The notes under the pieces are model-generated. The model was not told the DNA's origin and did no database searches. It saw only the letters and a list, made by a program, of their open reading frames with translations. A stretch of DNA of 64,000 bases from Pseudomonas sp. TH41 (GTDB taxonomy: Bacteria > Pseudomonadota > Gammaproteobacteria > Pseudomonadales > Pseudomonadaceae), in NCBI RefSeq assembly GCF_016650695.1, contig NZ_JAEKFH010000005.1, positions 992,001-1,056,000 on the forward strand. Reading direction: 5' to 3'. Every line of letters starts with the position of its first letter. Positions within the stretch are counted from its first letter, which is position 1. The position numbers and the translations under genes are program-made. This document shows, piece by piece, positions 17,519 through 27,303 of this stretch.

Positions 17519-17638
17519 GGTTCAAACCTTTCAAAAGCAGGGCAGACGCCCGCCGACGGAGTATCACTCCGTCGCCCTGGCCATCGCCAAAATCATTCCA
17601 GTGTTTCATAAAGGCTCTGAACAGAGCCTGTCTGCCAA

Positions 17639-17932
17639 TTACATCGGATCGTTGCGACGCAGCAACTCTTCTGGCAAATGTTCGATGTACTCGTCTTCTG
17701 CCGGCGGCATTTGCAGGTGATAGCCCTGCTTCTCGAGGTTTTCCAGGACCACGGTGATGTCCTCGCGCGACAGTTTGCGCTCGGGGGTCAACACCAGGTC
17801 GAAGGCGTGGTGTGGTTTGCCGAACGCGGCCATCAGGCTTTCCGGAACACGCTCCAGTGCATCGCTTTTGAGCACATAGAGGTACATCTCGTTTTTTTTC
17901 AGGCTTCGATAAATGGAGCAAATACGTTTCAA
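17639..17932 (-). CDS. ycgL: YcgL domain-containing protein
   Basis: 97 residues beginning MKRICSIYRSLKKNEMYLYV, with PHHAFDLVLTPERKL and GYHLQMPP, which define the YcgL domain. No catalytic activity is established. The start codon overlaps the stop of rnd (ATGA at 17929-17932), the ycgL-rnd arrangement conserved in gammaproteobacteria. Confidence 0.92.
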   Translation of the reverse strand: MKRICSIYRSLKKNEMYLYVLKSDALERVPESLMAAFGKPHHAFDLVLTPERKLSREDITVVLENLEKQGYHLQMPPAEDEYIEHLPEELLRRNDPM

Positions 17933-19062
17933 GGCTGTTCTCCGGCGGTGGCCAGGCTGTCGAGCAGTGCCTGGCCCATCAATTCGCGGCGCCAGCCACG
18001 CAGCGAATCAGGCAATTGGTAGGGACCATTGGGGTAGCCGCTCTTGAGCAGCGCTTCCAGGGTTTTCTTGCGCAGCATCAGCTCTGGTGCAATGTTCAGG
18101 CGCTCGGCCTCGGCCTGGCCAATGGCTCGCAGCTGCTTGACCAGCGCGGCGGCGTCCACCGGCAGAGGCTCCGGCACCGCAGGTGGCCATTGATCTGGCG
18201 ACACACTGCCAGAGCGCTTGATCAGATCAAGCAGAAATTCGCCATCCTGACGCACGGTGCGCGGATGCATGTCTTCGATTTTCGCTAACGCGCCGAGATT
18301 GTCCGGTTGAGTCCGCGCCAGCGGCCACAGGGAATGCTCACGGACAATACGGTTGCGCGGCAGATCCCGCGCGCGGGCTTCGTGCTCACGCCAGGCGCAG
18401 AGTTCACGCAGTACCGCGAGTTGAGCGCGGGACAGCTTCCAGGCCAGTTTGGCGTCGCGATAGACCTCGTACGGATCGACCTCGCGACGCAGGTTGGCGA
18501 CGAGTTCGGCGCCGTCTTCCAGGACCCAGGCGTACTTGTCGTCAGAAAGCTTCGGACGAAGCTGTACGAAAACTTCCGCCAGGTGCAGAGCATCTTCAGC
18601 GGCGTAGCTGATCTGAGTGTCGGAAAGTGGACGTTGCAGCCAGTCGGAACGGGTCTCGCCCTTGGGCAGGTCGATACCGAGCACTTCCTGTACCAGGCGC
18701 GAATACCCCATGGAAAAACCGAGGTTCAGGTAGGCCGCCGCCAATTGGGTATCGAACAACGGCACCGGCAGACTGCCGGTCAGGCGCAGCAGGACTTCGA
18801 GGTCTTCGCTGCACGCGTGGACGACTTTGACCACGGCCGGGTTTTCCAGCAACGCGGACAGGGGCTGCCAGTTATCGATGGTCAGCGGATCAATCAGGTA
18901 AGCGCGTACGCCATCGCCGATCTGCAACAGGCCGGCGATCGGGTAAAAGGTGTCGACCCGCATGAATTCGGTGTCGAGGGCAACGAATGGCAGCTGCTGC
19001 CACTCGGTACAAAACTGACCGAGGCTATCGTTGTCGCGAATCCAGTGAATATCGATGGCCAC
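17929..19062 (-). CDS. rnd: ribonuclease D
   Basis: 377 residues from GTG 19062 with GGGAGA at proper distance; the frame is open to 19125 but without a ribosome binding site. DEDDy exonuclease core: FVALDTEFMRVDTF (Exo I), VHACSEDLEVLL (Exo II) and YAAEDALHLAEV (Exo III with the Tyr), followed by two HRDC-type helical regions (RDLPRNRIVREHSLWPLAR and the C-terminal part). It trims the 3' ends of tRNA precursors and other small RNAs. Coupled to ycgL downstream. Confidence 0.95.
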   Translation of the reverse strand: MAIDIHWIRDNDSLGQFCTEWQQLPFVALDTEFMRVDTFYPIAGLLQIGDGVRAYLIDPLTIDNWQPLSALLENPAVVKVVHACSEDLEVLLRLTGSLPVPLFDTQLAAAYLNLGFSMGYSRLVQEVLGIDLPKGETRSDWLQRPLSDTQISYAAEDALHLAEVFVQLRPKLSDDKYAWVLEDGAELVANLRREVDPYEVYRDAKLAWKLSRAQLAVLRELCAWREHEARARDLPRNRIVREHSLWPLARTQPDNLGALAKIEDMHPRTVRQDGEFLLDLIKRSGSVSPDQWPPAVPEPLPVDAAALVKQLRAIGQAEAERLNIAPELMLRKKTLEALLKSGYPNGPYQLPDSLRGWRRELMGQALLDSLATAGEQP

Positions 19063-19185
19063 ACGGCTCTCCCTTGAAGAATGGCGCGCAGTATATATCG
19101 CCCCCGGCGATTTCCGCGCATCCACTGAACAAGAGCTTTAGCGAAATAACCTACCGAACGGCAAGAATTGTCTGACAAACGGAGA

Positions 19186-19848
19186 CTAGCCGACCTTACG
19201 CAGCACGTAGATCCGCATCCGCGCATAACCCGGCAGGAAGTCCTGATGGCTGAGCACGTCGAAACCCGCACGCTTGAACTCGCCTTCGACCTCGGTCTTG
19301 CTGACCAGCTGTTGGGCTGGAGTACCCTCTTCGTCTGATCGCCGAGGCTTGAAACGCGATTGGAGCCGCACGGCCACAATCACCGTATCGCGACTGACCC
19401 GATGGAACTCTTCAAGCATGGCCAACCGATGCTCGGGCGTGGCGATGTGTTGAAACAGCTGTATGCAAAAAATGCAATCGACTGCGTTCTCCGACAACCC
19501 GATGGTGAAGGCTGAACTTTGAAAGGTCTTGATCCGCTTTAACAGGTCCTGCGGATGGTGAGTCTGGGCGTGATTGAGCATGTCCTGAGACGGATCTGAC
19601 GCGAGAACCACCCGGTTCGCGTGCTCGACCAGGACCGGCCAGTAACGCCCGACACCACAAGCCACATCGAGAATCAGCCCCGGCTCGCCAGCGACCTTGA
19701 GCGCGTTGCGCACCATCTGCTCGTCGCGCCAGAACGCCAGGCGCTCGGCCAGGCCACGCGGTCGCGGCTGAAGACAGACGCGAGCGTGTTCCTGATCGTA
19801 GCGCCTGGCGAACTCAAGTTCGATGGCGGAAGGCGGCTGAGCGGACAT
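19186..19848 (-). CDS. class I SAM-dependent methyltransferase
   Basis: 220 residues from ATG 19848 (AAGAG 10 bases upstream); a GTG 12 codons earlier is possible. SAM-binding motif LILDVACGVGRYWPVL around residue 60, acidic strand VVLASDPSQDML, and CIFCIQLFQHIATPEHRLAML as the post-motif region. Methyltransferase type 11-like. Substrate unknown. It follows eptA in the opposite sense of reading order, with only 74 bp between eptA stop and this start on the same strand direction. Confidence 0.82.
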   Translation of the reverse strand: MSAQPPSAIELEFARRYDQEHARVCLQPRPRGLAERLAFWRDEQMVRNALKVAGEPGLILDVACGVGRYWPVLVEHANRVVLASDPSQDMLNHAQTHHPQDLLKRIKTFQSSAFTIGLSENAVDCIFCIQLFQHIATPEHRLAMLEEFHRVSRDTVIVAVRLQSRFKPRRSDEEGTPAQQLVSKTEVEGEFKRAGFDVLSHQDFLPGYARMRIYVLRKVG

Positions 19849-19922
19849 GTGCGTTTTGCTCTTGGTGGACGATCCGACGGCCACAGGTTAGCGACCGGTG
19901 TATGAGTAAAGGGTCGAAGTAT

Positions 19923-21572
19923 TCACTTTTTGGCCAACACGCCATCGATGTCAGCACCGCGACAACCGGCAAACATATCCAGATCCTGGTTATACACCTT
20001 GCTGTTGATCTGCATTAAACCGAGCATCGAGTGGAACAGGTTGTCCTGGCTCAAAGGCTTGTTACGACTCTGTTGCAGGCATTGGGTGTCCACCGAGAAC
20101 GACTTCTGATAGCTGTCGGAGAACCATGCCAACATCGGGACTCGCTTCTGTTGTTCCGGCGCCAGCATGTAAGGCGTGCCGTGGAGGAACAAGTTGTACT
20201 CGCCCAGGGATTCACCGTGGTCCGACAGATAAAGCATCGCGGTGTCGACCTTGTCCTGGTTGCTGCGCAACAGATCGATCAGGGTCGATAGCACATGGTC
20301 GGTATACACCAGGGTGTTGTCGTAGCCGTTAACGATACTGTCGCGACTGCAATTATTCAGCGCATTACTTTCACAAACCGGGGTAAAGCGCTCGTATTCT
20401 TTCGGGTACCGCTTGAAATACTCCGGACCGTGGCTGCCCATTTGGTGCAACACCAACACCGTGTCCTTATCCAGGGTATCGATGAAGTGCTGCAAACCTT
20501 GCAGCAGGATTTCATCGCGGCATTCGCTGTTGGCGCACAGTACCGGGTCTTTCAGGTCGCTCACGTCGTCGAGGGTGACCCGATCGCACGTACCTTTGCA
20601 GCCCGACTGGTTGTCACGCCAGATCACGTCGAGACCGGCGCGCTTGAGCACGTCCAGCAGGCCTTCTTCGTTCTTGGCCTTGCTGGCGTCGTAATCCTTG
20701 CGGCCCATGTCGGAGAACATGCACGGCACCGAAACGGCGGTTTCCGTGCCGCAGGAATGCACGTCCGTAAAAGCAATCAGGCCGGCTTCTTTACTCAGTT
20801 TCGGGGTGGTATCGCGGTTGTAACCGAGGATGCCGAAGTTCTCGGCCCGGGCACTTTCACCGACGACTAATACCGTCAGGGATTTACGGGTGTGGGCCTG
20901 CCACGCCGGGTTTCTCTGGGCATCTTCGCCGATTTTGACAAAAGGTTGCCGCGCCGAGACAACTTGCTCACGCAGGAAACCAACCGAGGCACCAATGTAG
21001 TTGCTCGGCACGACCATCAGCCGCAACTCATGGTGATTACGAAACAAGGAAGACAATCCTTGGTAGTTGACCAGCGCGACGCCACCGATGACGGCGATCG
21101 AGGCGATACTGACCAACGCCTTGGTTAACAACTCGCGGTGCCAGCGGCGATAACTCACCGGGGTCTTCCACAACACCAAAGAAGGCAAAACACCGAGCAA
21201 TAGAATATAAGCAACCAACTTCAAGGACAGTAAGTCGCGTACTTCCGTGGCATTGGTTTGCACGAAGTTACGCAGCATGCCCGTGTCAATCAGCACACCG
21301 TATTGGCTCATGAAATACGCCACCCCGGCGCTGATCATGAAAATCAGCGTCAAGACAGGCTTCATCACACGCCGGAAAGCCAGCAAGGTCAGCACAATGT
21401 TGAAAGCGGCCAGGATCATCACCCCGAAGGCCACACGCATGACCATGCCCTTGGCGTTGGAATCGGTGATATCGAACAGGTGCTGCCAGAGAACTAAATT
21501 GAACCCCGCCAATAGAAAGGCACTGGCAATCAGTGTCACCCACTCGGGGCGCACGGCTTTAAATTTCAACAT
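19923..21572 (-). CDS. eptA: lipid A phosphoethanolamine transferase
   Basis: 549 residues from ATG 21572 (MLKFKAVRPEWV). Five N-terminal membrane spans in the first 190 residues, then a periplasmic alkaline-phosphatase-like sulfatase domain: VVGESARAENFGILGYNRDT, the Thr nucleophile in HSCGTETAVSVPCMFS, and the metal site SDHGESLGEYNLFLHG. Several Cys pairs (SGCKGTCDR, CANSEC) fit the disulfides of the EptA family. It adds phosphoethanolamine to lipid A and raises polymyxin resistance. No two-component system (PmrAB) is adjacent. Confidence 0.9.
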   Translation of the reverse strand: MLKFKAVRPEWVTLIASAFLLAGFNLVLWQHLFDITDSNAKGMVMRVAFGVMILAAFNIVLTLLAFRRVMKPVLTLIFMISAGVAYFMSQYGVLIDTGMLRNFVQTNATEVRDLLSLKLVAYILLLGVLPSLVLWKTPVSYRRWHRELLTKALVSIASIAVIGGVALVNYQGLSSLFRNHHELRLMVVPSNYIGASVGFLREQVVSARQPFVKIGEDAQRNPAWQAHTRKSLTVLVVGESARAENFGILGYNRDTTPKLSKEAGLIAFTDVHSCGTETAVSVPCMFSDMGRKDYDASKAKNEEGLLDVLKRAGLDVIWRDNQSGCKGTCDRVTLDDVSDLKDPVLCANSECRDEILLQGLQHFIDTLDKDTVLVLHQMGSHGPEYFKRYPKEYERFTPVCESNALNNCSRDSIVNGYDNTLVYTDHVLSTLIDLLRSNQDKVDTAMLYLSDHGESLGEYNLFLHGTPYMLAPEQQKRVPMLAWFSDSYQKSFSVDTQCLQQSRNKPLSQDNLFHSMLGLMQINSKVYNQDLDMFAGCRGADIDGVLAKK

Positions 21573-21670
21573 GAGAATCGACTGTTCCTGAAAGAGTGCC
21601 CTCGGCAAATGTGAAAATTTCATTTGCCGCGACCGCCTAAATTGTAGGCAGTCATCCATCAATTTTTTGT

Positions 21671-21698
21671 GAAAAAGAAGCCAACGATTAGTTGGCTT
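21671..21698 (-). terminator. rho-independent terminator after the glutamine-synthetase-like gene
   Basis: On the minus strand an 8-bp stem AAGCCAAC/GTTGGCTT with loop TAATC is followed by CTTTTTC. It lies 41 bp after the stop codon at 21739 and separates that gene from eptA. Confidence 0.7.
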
Positions 21699-21738
21699 AC
21701 GAAATCAGCGCAAAAATTTTAAACTATTTGAGAAGGGT

Positions 21739-23121
21739 TCAGGCCTGATTCAGGTACCAACGCCAATCCTGTTCCCCCACCTCACCCATGAATTGACGAT
21801 ATTCAGCACGTTTCACTGCCAGGTAGACGCCGAGGAACTCACCGCCGAACGCATCCCGAGCCCAGCTTGAACCTTCCAGCGCCCGCAATGTGGTCAACCA
21901 GTCCGTCGGCAGCAGTTCCTTGGCCTGCGCATAACCGTTGCCCTCCACCGGAGCACCGGGGTCGAGTTGTTCACGAATACCGCGATGGATACCGGCCAGA
22001 ATCGCCGCAGCCGCCAGATACGGGTTGGCGTCGGCACCACAAATCCGGTGCTCGATATGCCGGGAGAATGCCGGCCCCCCTGGGACGCGCAAGCTCACGG
22101 TGCGATTGTCCACGCCCCAAGTAGCCGCCAGCGGCGCGTAGCTGTTGGTCTGGAAGCGACGATAGGAGTTGGCGTTCGGGCAGAACAGCAGCAACGAATC
22201 AAGCAACGTGCCCAGCATCCCGCCAACGGCGTGCCTGAGCAGCGGCGTGCCGTCCGCGGCTTCACTGGCGAACAGATTGTTGCCGTCCTTGTCTGCCAGA
22301 CTGATGTGCATGTGCATGCCGGTTCCGGCCAGGTCATCGAACGGTTTGGCCATGAAGCAGGCCGTCATCCCGTGTTTGTGGGCTACACCCTTGACCAGCC
22401 GTTTGTAGCGAACCGCTTCGTCCATCGCCTGCAACGCGTCGGCGCGATGTTCGAGCGTGATTTCCACTTGCCCCGGCGCATATTCGGAAATCGCCGTGCG
22501 CGCCGGAATACCCTGGAGTTTGCAGGCGCTGTACAGGTCGGCGAGAAACGGCTCGATCTGTTCAAGTTCACGCAAACCATAGACCTGAGTACCCCGCGGG
22601 CGGCCACCATCGACATCCCGCGCCGGTTGTGGCCGGCCGTTGCTGTCGCGCTGCTGGTCCAGCAAATAAAACTCCAGCTCCGCCGCCATGACCGGGTAAT
22701 AACCGTCGGCCTGCAACCCTTCAATGACCTTCGCCAACAGGTGTCGTGGATCGGCAATGGTCGCTGGCATGCCTTCCTTCGGGTGCATGCTGACTTGCAC
22801 CGCCGCTGTCGGGATCAGGCGCCACGGCATCCGCGTCAAACTGCCGCTGATCGGGTAAGCCCGGCAATCGATATCACCGACGTCCCACACCAGCCCGGAA
22901 TTTTCCACGTCATCGCCGTTGATGGTCAGACCGAGAATGGTGCTCGGCAAGGGCCGGCCGCTTTCGTACACCGCCAGCAACTCATCGCGGTGCAGCAACT
23001 TGCCCCGAGGCACACCGTTGTTGTCGAGGATGAATAACTCGAACATCTCGATATCCGGGTTTTGTTCAAGAAAGGTCAGGGCTTCGTATTTCGTGGCAAA
23101 TGAGGTCGTGGCACTGCTCAT
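21739..23121 (-). CDS. glutamine synthetase family protein, gamma-glutamylpolyamine synthetase type
   Basis: 460 residues from ATG 23121; an ATG four codons earlier is possible. Glutamine-synthetase fold: MFELFILDNNGVPRGKLL near the N-terminus, the metal-binding AAELEFYLLD, GTGMHMHISLADKDG (ATP site) and SLRVPGGPAFSRHIEHRICGADANPYLAAAA (substrate Arg). The N-terminus and length match the PuuA/PauA group, which attaches glutamate to putrescine or other polyamines, rather than GlnA. Single gene with its own terminator. Which amine it uses cannot be read. Confidence 0.8.
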   Translation of the reverse strand: MSSATTSFATKYEALTFLEQNPDIEMFELFILDNNGVPRGKLLHRDELLAVYESGRPLPSTILGLTINGDDVENSGLVWDVGDIDCRAYPISGSLTRMPWRLIPTAAVQVSMHPKEGMPATIADPRHLLAKVIEGLQADGYYPVMAAELEFYLLDQQRDSNGRPQPARDVDGGRPRGTQVYGLRELEQIEPFLADLYSACKLQGIPARTAISEYAPGQVEITLEHRADALQAMDEAVRYKRLVKGVAHKHGMTACFMAKPFDDLAGTGMHMHISLADKDGNNLFASEAADGTPLLRHAVGGMLGTLLDSLLLFCPNANSYRRFQTNSYAPLAATWGVDNRTVSLRVPGGPAFSRHIEHRICGADANPYLAAAAILAGIHRGIREQLDPGAPVEGNGYAQAKELLPTDWLTTLRALEGSSWARDAFGGEFLGVYLAVKRAEYRQFMGEVGEQDWRWYLNQA

Positions 23122-23673
23122 GGGAATTCTCATATTTCCGAGTCAGGCAAACGCGCAAGCGTCGCCGGTCTGATCCTGCGCATAGCGCGGGACCCGTAGG
23201 AACAATCAACGGAAAATGCAGGAATCCGGCGGGCGCGCGTGTCGGCAGTGCCACAGCGCCCAAAAGGCTAATTCGGAGGGAAGTACGGCGGGACAACCGT
23301 CCATAGAAATAACCGCAGAGAACAGATGCGCAGCAGCGTCACACGGGCGGTTAAGTCGTTAAATCGGGATTTGAAGAACTTTGGTTGTGGGATGACTAAA
23401 CAATTGATAGCACACCACGCCCTTTGTAGCACTTTGTAGCAGCTGCCGAGCCTGCGAGGCTGCGTTCGGCTGCGAAGCAGTCGTTAATCCTGCCACTTCG
23501 GTCTACCTGAAACACTGCGCAGAATGGTTTTACGACTGCTTCGCAGCCTCGCAGGCTCGGCAGCTGCTACATCGGGCATTTATTTAGTAGTTAAATACTA
23601 CTTCGGACTTTCTGATTTGCGGACTCCCGGCCTCGCGCGCCTAATCGGCTCCGGTTTACTCAAGGTCCGATTG
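23122..23673. other. 552-bp intergenic region upstream of two divergent genes
   Basis: It lies between the start of the glutamine-synthetase-like gene (minus) and the start of the CynX-type MFS gene (plus), so it should hold both promoters. The only structure I see is the inverted repeat at 23436-23570. A reading frame from 23524 is open into the MFS gene but passes through that repeat. Nothing else is recognisable. Confidence 0.6.
23436..23570. repeat. imperfect long inverted repeat
   Basis: The left arm (23436-23484) reads GTAGCAGCTGCCGAGCCTGC and on; the right arm (23532-23570) is its complement of 39 bp except that the left arm carries a 10-bp insertion (TTCGGCTGCG), which duplicates adjacent bases. 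Spacer 47 bp. Different in sequence from the two REP classes. Confidence 0.8.
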
Positions 23674-24858
23674 ATGGAAAACGTTCGTGCAACGTCCCGC
23701 CCCGCGCTCTGGCTAATGCTCAGCATTGTTCTGGCCGCCCTGAACCTGCGTCCCTCCATGGCTGCTGTCGGGCCTTTACTCTCAGCGATTCGCGGCGACA
23801 TTGCGCTGAGTTTCAGCCTCGCTTCGCTGCTGACCCTGTTGCCGGTGATGACGATGGGGTTGGCGATGTTTTTTGGCCTCAGCGTCAGCCAGCGGCTCGG
23901 CGAACAACGCACGGTGGTGCTCTCGTTGTTGATTATCGGCCTGGCCACGGCATCGCGCCTGTTCCTCGACTCCGCGGCCGAACTGATCCTCAGCGCCGTG
24001 CTGGCGGGTGTCGGTATCGCGCTGATCCAGGCGTTGATGCCGGCTCTGATCAAGGCGCGTTTCAGCGATAACGTTTCGCTGTGCATGGGGCTCTACGTCA
24101 CATCGATCATGGGCGGCGCCGCCATCGCGGCGTCCTTCGCACCCGTGGTGATGACCCGCACCGGCAGTTGGCGCGTAGGCCTGGCGGTGTGGGCGACGCT
24201 GGCGGTGGCGGCGTTGCTGTTCTGGCTCGGGCAACGCTCGGCGATGCCGACGCGAGACCCCAAAGACTCACGCAACGAATCCTTCTTCGGCAATTCCCGC
24301 GCCTGGTTACTCGCGATCTTCTTCGGTCTGGGTACGGCGTCCTATACCTGTGTGCTGGCCTGGCTGGCACCGTACTACATCGAAAAAGGCTGGAGTGAAG
24401 AAAATGCCGGGTTGCTGCTGGGCTTCTTGACCGCCATGGAAGTGTTGTCCGGCCTATTGACGCCGGCCATCGCCAACCGTAGCCGGGACCGACGTCGGGT
24501 GCTGGTGGTGTTGCTGGTGCTGATCATGGCCGGCTTCTGCGGACTGGTTCTGAGCCCGCAGCACCTGAGCCTGCTGTGGCTGTGCCTGTTGGGGCTGGGC
24601 ATCGGCGGACTGTTCCCGATGAGCCTCATCGTGTCCCTGGATCATCTGGACAATCCCCGCCGTGCCGGTGGCCTGACCGCGTTCGTGCAAGGCATCGGTT
24701 ACCTGATTGCCGGCCTTTCGCCGCTGATGGCCGGGATGATCCGCGACCGGCTCGGCAGCTTCGAATGGGCGTGGTGGTCACTGATGGGGGTCATGGCGCT
24801 GATGATCCTGATGGTGCTGCGCTTCGACCCACGGGATTACGCCCGACACATTCGCTGA
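23674..24858 (+). CDS. MFS transporter of the CynX/NimT (cyanate) family
   Basis: 394 residues from ATG 23674 (MENVRATSRPALWL), preceded by AAGG; the longer frame from 23524 reads through an inverted repeat. Twelve hydrophobic segments; LNLRPSMAAVGPLLSAIRGDI near residue 30 is the hallmark of the CynX family, members of which move cyanate or 2-nitroimidazole. No cyanase gene is nearby, so the substrate is open. Confidence 0.82.
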   Translation: MENVRATSRPALWLMLSIVLAALNLRPSMAAVGPLLSAIRGDIALSFSLASLLTLLPVMTMGLAMFFGLSVSQRLGEQRTVVLSLLIIGLATASRLFLDSAAELILSAVLAGVGIALIQALMPALIKARFSDNVSLCMGLYVTSIMGGAAIAASFAPVVMTRTGSWRVGLAVWATLAVAALLFWLGQRSAMPTRDPKDSRNESFFGNSRAWLLAIFFGLGTASYTCVLAWLAPYYIEKGWSEENAGLLLGFLTAMEVLSGLLTPAIANRSRDRRRVLVVLLVLIMAGFCGLVLSPQHLSLLWLCLLGLGIGGLFPMSLIVSLDHLDNPRRAGGLTAFVQGIGYLIAGLSPLMAGMIRDRLGSFEWAWWSLMGVMALMILMVLRFDPRDYARHIR

Positions 24859-24974
24859 CCCGGAAACCCCCTATCCTGAGGTCCAGTCGCCGCGCCGTTT
24901 CAGCCGTCGCTCAAGGCTGATACCGACGAAGCATTCTCCTTGCACGCTCGTTCCGTTAGGATCATTCGCACACG

Positions 24975-24993
24975 TTGCGCACAATCAGCGCAA
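24975..24993. promoter_or_regulatory. candidate LysR operator
   Basis: TTGCGC and GCGCAA flank ACAATCA, a perfect 6-bp inverted repeat of the T-N11-A kind, 23 bp before the start of the LysR gene at 25016. Position and symmetry suggest autoregulation; not tested. Confidence 0.35.
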
Positions 24994-25015
24994 GGAACAC
25001 GGCGAGGCAGAATGG

Positions 25016-25951
25016 ATGCTGAACAGTAACGTGCTAAGAAAGCTCGACATGCAGGACCTCATGGTGTTTGTCGCTGTGTACGAGCAAAGCAGCGTCACGG
25101 TGGTGTCCGAGGCGCTCTGTATCAGCCAGTCCACGGTGAGTTACTGCCTGAAAAAGCTGCGCAGCAGTTTCGAGGACGAGCTGTTCCTCAATACCCGGGC
25201 AGGGATGCGTCCAACCGGCAAAGCCAACAGCATGTACACCCACGTGCTGAAGATCCTCGAAAGCATCAACCTGTGTCATGCCGGCGCCCAGGCGTTCGAC
25301 CCGACCGCACAACCCGTCACCTTCAACCTCTGTGCGCCGGAATACTTCGAGCAATTGATCTTGCCGCGCTTGTTGAAGCGTTTCGATTTCGCCGGCCTGC
25401 CGGTGATGATCAACATGCACAAGTTCGACACTGACATCCCCGCCGAGCAATTGCGCGATGGCAGCCTCGACCTGGTGATGTGTTTCGGGCCGAACTTTCA
25501 TCGCAGCCACGACGATTTCAGATCCCGGAGGCTGCTGGAGGATGACCTGGTGTGTGTCTTCGATAAAGGCGCCGCGCCGCTGGAACCGCGCTTGAGCCTG
25601 CAAGCCTTTGTCGAACGCCGGCATGTGTTCCCGACGCCCTGGACATCCGCCACCAACATGGTCGACGGCTGGCTCGCGCAGCAGGCGCAAAAACGGCAGA
25701 TCGTCGCGCGCGCCAACAGCTACAGCGCGGCGCTGAAGATGATCACCGGCACCGAGTTCATGGTGACCCTGCCTCGGCGCATCCAGCGATGGCTGGCCAG
25801 CGAGGCACCCTTTGATCATTGCGAAGCCCCCATCGGCTTGCCGGGGTTCACCCTCGACATGCAGTGGCACCAACGCATCGATCAGGACAGCGCCAACACT
25901 TGGCTGCGCGAGCACATTATTCAGGCCTGCTCCGAGAAGGAAATGACCTGA
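25016..25951 (+). CDS. LysR-family transcriptional regulator
   Basis: 311 residues. HTH in residues about 10-65 (LMVFVAVYEQSSVTVVSEAL, ISQSTVSYCLKKLRSSFEDELF), then an effector domain starting QPVTFNLCAPEYFEQLILPRLL. The recognition helix and the linker resemble the NahR/LeuO-like branch. No obvious target gene is divergent; the preceding gene is the MFS transporter in the same direction 157 bp away. It converges with the isomerase gene with a 3-bp gap. Confidence 0.85.
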   Translation: MLNSNVLRKLDMQDLMVFVAVYEQSSVTVVSEALCISQSTVSYCLKKLRSSFEDELFLNTRAGMRPTGKANSMYTHVLKILESINLCHAGAQAFDPTAQPVTFNLCAPEYFEQLILPRLLKRFDFAGLPVMINMHKFDTDIPAEQLRDGSLDLVMCFGPNFHRSHDDFRSRRLLEDDLVCVFDKGAAPLEPRLSLQAFVERRHVFPTPWTSATNMVDGWLAQQAQKRQIVARANSYSAALKMITGTEFMVTLPRRIQRWLASEAPFDHCEAPIGLPGFTLDMQWHQRIDQDSANTWLREHIIQACSEKEMT

Positions 25952-25954
25952 CCG

Positions 25955-26320
25955 TTAGTGGTTGATGGCGGTCTTGACGTAAGACTCTCGATCGATGTCG
26001 AGGATTTCCACGGCCAGTTGAACCTCAATCCCCGTCGGCCATTCACACACATCCTGCAGCACCGCCAGCAGGCTTTCGGATAACTGTTTCTTGATCTGCG
26101 GCGAGCGACCGCTCAACAGCGCCAGCTTCACATGCACAAAGGCGCGCTCAGCCAGCGCGGTGCCGACTTTGAACGTCTCGACCTTCACCGCGCGGCTCTT
26201 GATGTCGAATTCGGCAGCGAACTGACCGGAAGCCATCAGTACATTGTTGAGCCGGATCAACGCCATGTCGGCATTCAGTTCGGGCAGGTTGGCGGTGTAT
26301 TCCATGTGCAGGTGGGGCAT
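25955..26320 (-). CDS. 5-carboxymethyl-2-hydroxymuconate delta-isomerase
   Basis: 121 residues beginning MPHLHMEYTANLP. Pro2, exposed after Met removal, is the general base of this tautomerase-superfamily enzyme, and the length fits CHMI (HpcD/HpaF). It isomerises an intermediate of homoprotocatechuate meta-cleavage. None of the other hpa genes is present in this window, so this is an orphan copy and its real substrate is uncertain. AGGAG precedes the ATG. Confidence 0.85.
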   Translation of the reverse strand: MPHLHMEYTANLPELNADMALIRLNNVLMASGQFAAEFDIKSRAVKVETFKVGTALAERAFVHVKLALLSGRSPQIKKQLSESLLAVLQDVCEWPTGIEVQLAVEILDIDRESYVKTAINH

Positions 26321-26376
26321 GACGGGCTCCTGAAGTGTGGCGCAAAGGTCCTAGGTATAACACAGCGTCGCCTGAC

Positions 26377-27303
26377 TCACAGGGACAACGGCAAGGCGGA
26401 ACGCTCACTCATAAACGCCTCCAGCCGCGAGCGCAACCAGCGTTCGGCGGGGTCGGTATCGACATGGCTGAGCCAGACCATGGACAGGTCCAGGGTCGGC
26501 GTCTTGAACGGAAAGGGCTCGCTGAACAGCACACCGGACGCCGCCATCGCCTCGGCCGTGTAGTCCGGCAGACTGGCAATCAGATCGGTGCCCGCCAGCA
26601 GGGCCGGCAACGAGCTGTATTGCGGCACGGACAGTACGACATGGCGCGTACGACCGATCTCCGCCAGCCACTCATCGGCGTAACCACTGACGTTGGCGGT
26701 GTGGGAAACCAGCACATGGGGGCGTGAGCAATATTCATCGAGGGTCAGCGGTGTGTCGGAGGCATCCGCGCGCAAAATGTTTGGCTGAATGTGTCGCAGC
26801 AATTTGCGCTTGGCATTGGCCGGAAGGCCGCGAGTCTGGCTGATACCGACGGTAATATCGCCGGAGGCCAGCAAGTCGGGAATCCGCCAGTAATCGACAT
26901 GCTGCACCACGAACACCACCTTGGGCGCTTCCTGGCGCAAGGCCCGCAACAGCGGCGGCAACAGGCCAAACTCGACATCGTCGGACAGCCCGATACGAAA
27001 GGTCATGGTGCTGCTGGCGGGGTCGAAATCATGGGTCAGGCTCAACGCCACCGACAACGAGTCCAGCGCCGGCGACAGGTGCCGAATGATCTCCTCCGCC
27101 CGCGCCGTCGGCTCCATGCGATGCCCCACGCGAATGAACAGCGGATCGTTGAACATCGTGCGCAAGCGGTTAAGCGCCGAGCTGATGGTCGGTTGGCCAA
27201 GAAACAGTTTCTCCGCCACCCGCGTGACGTTGCGCTCCAGCATCAATGTTTCGAACACCACCATCAGGTTGATGTCGGCCTTGCGCAGTTCATTTCGATT
27301 CAT
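26377..27303 (-). CDS. LysR-family regulator (NahR/NodD-like branch)
   Basis: 308 residues. N-terminal HTH with LRKADINLMVVFETLMLERN and LGQPTISSALNRLRTMFNDPLF; PTARAEEIIRHLSPAL as linker; effector domain after about residue 95. The extended N-terminus and DPLF motif place it with NahR/NodD-like regulators. It sits directly upstream of the isomerase gene on the same strand (56 bp), so it may control or be cotranscribed with it. Confidence 0.86.
   Translation of the reverse strand: MNRNELRKADINLMVVFETLMLERNVTRVAEKLFLGQPTISSALNRLRTMFNDPLFIRVGHRMEPTARAEEIIRHLSPALDSLSVALSLTHDFDPASSTMTFRIGLSDDVEFGLLPPLLRALRQEAPKVVFVVQHVDYWRIPDLLASGDITVGISQTRGLPANAKRKLLRHIQPNILRADASDTPLTLDEYCSRPHVLVSHTANVSGYADEWLAEIGRTRHVVLSVPQYSSLPALLAGTDLIASLPDYTAEAMAASGVLFSEPFPFKTPTLDLSMVWLSHVDTDPAERWLRSRLEAFMSERSALPLSL

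Noticed and set aside
23122..23435. Sigma-54 promoter upstream of the glutamine-synthetase-like gene
   Set aside because: GTGCCA occurs, but no partner GCAA/TTGC at the needed spacing.
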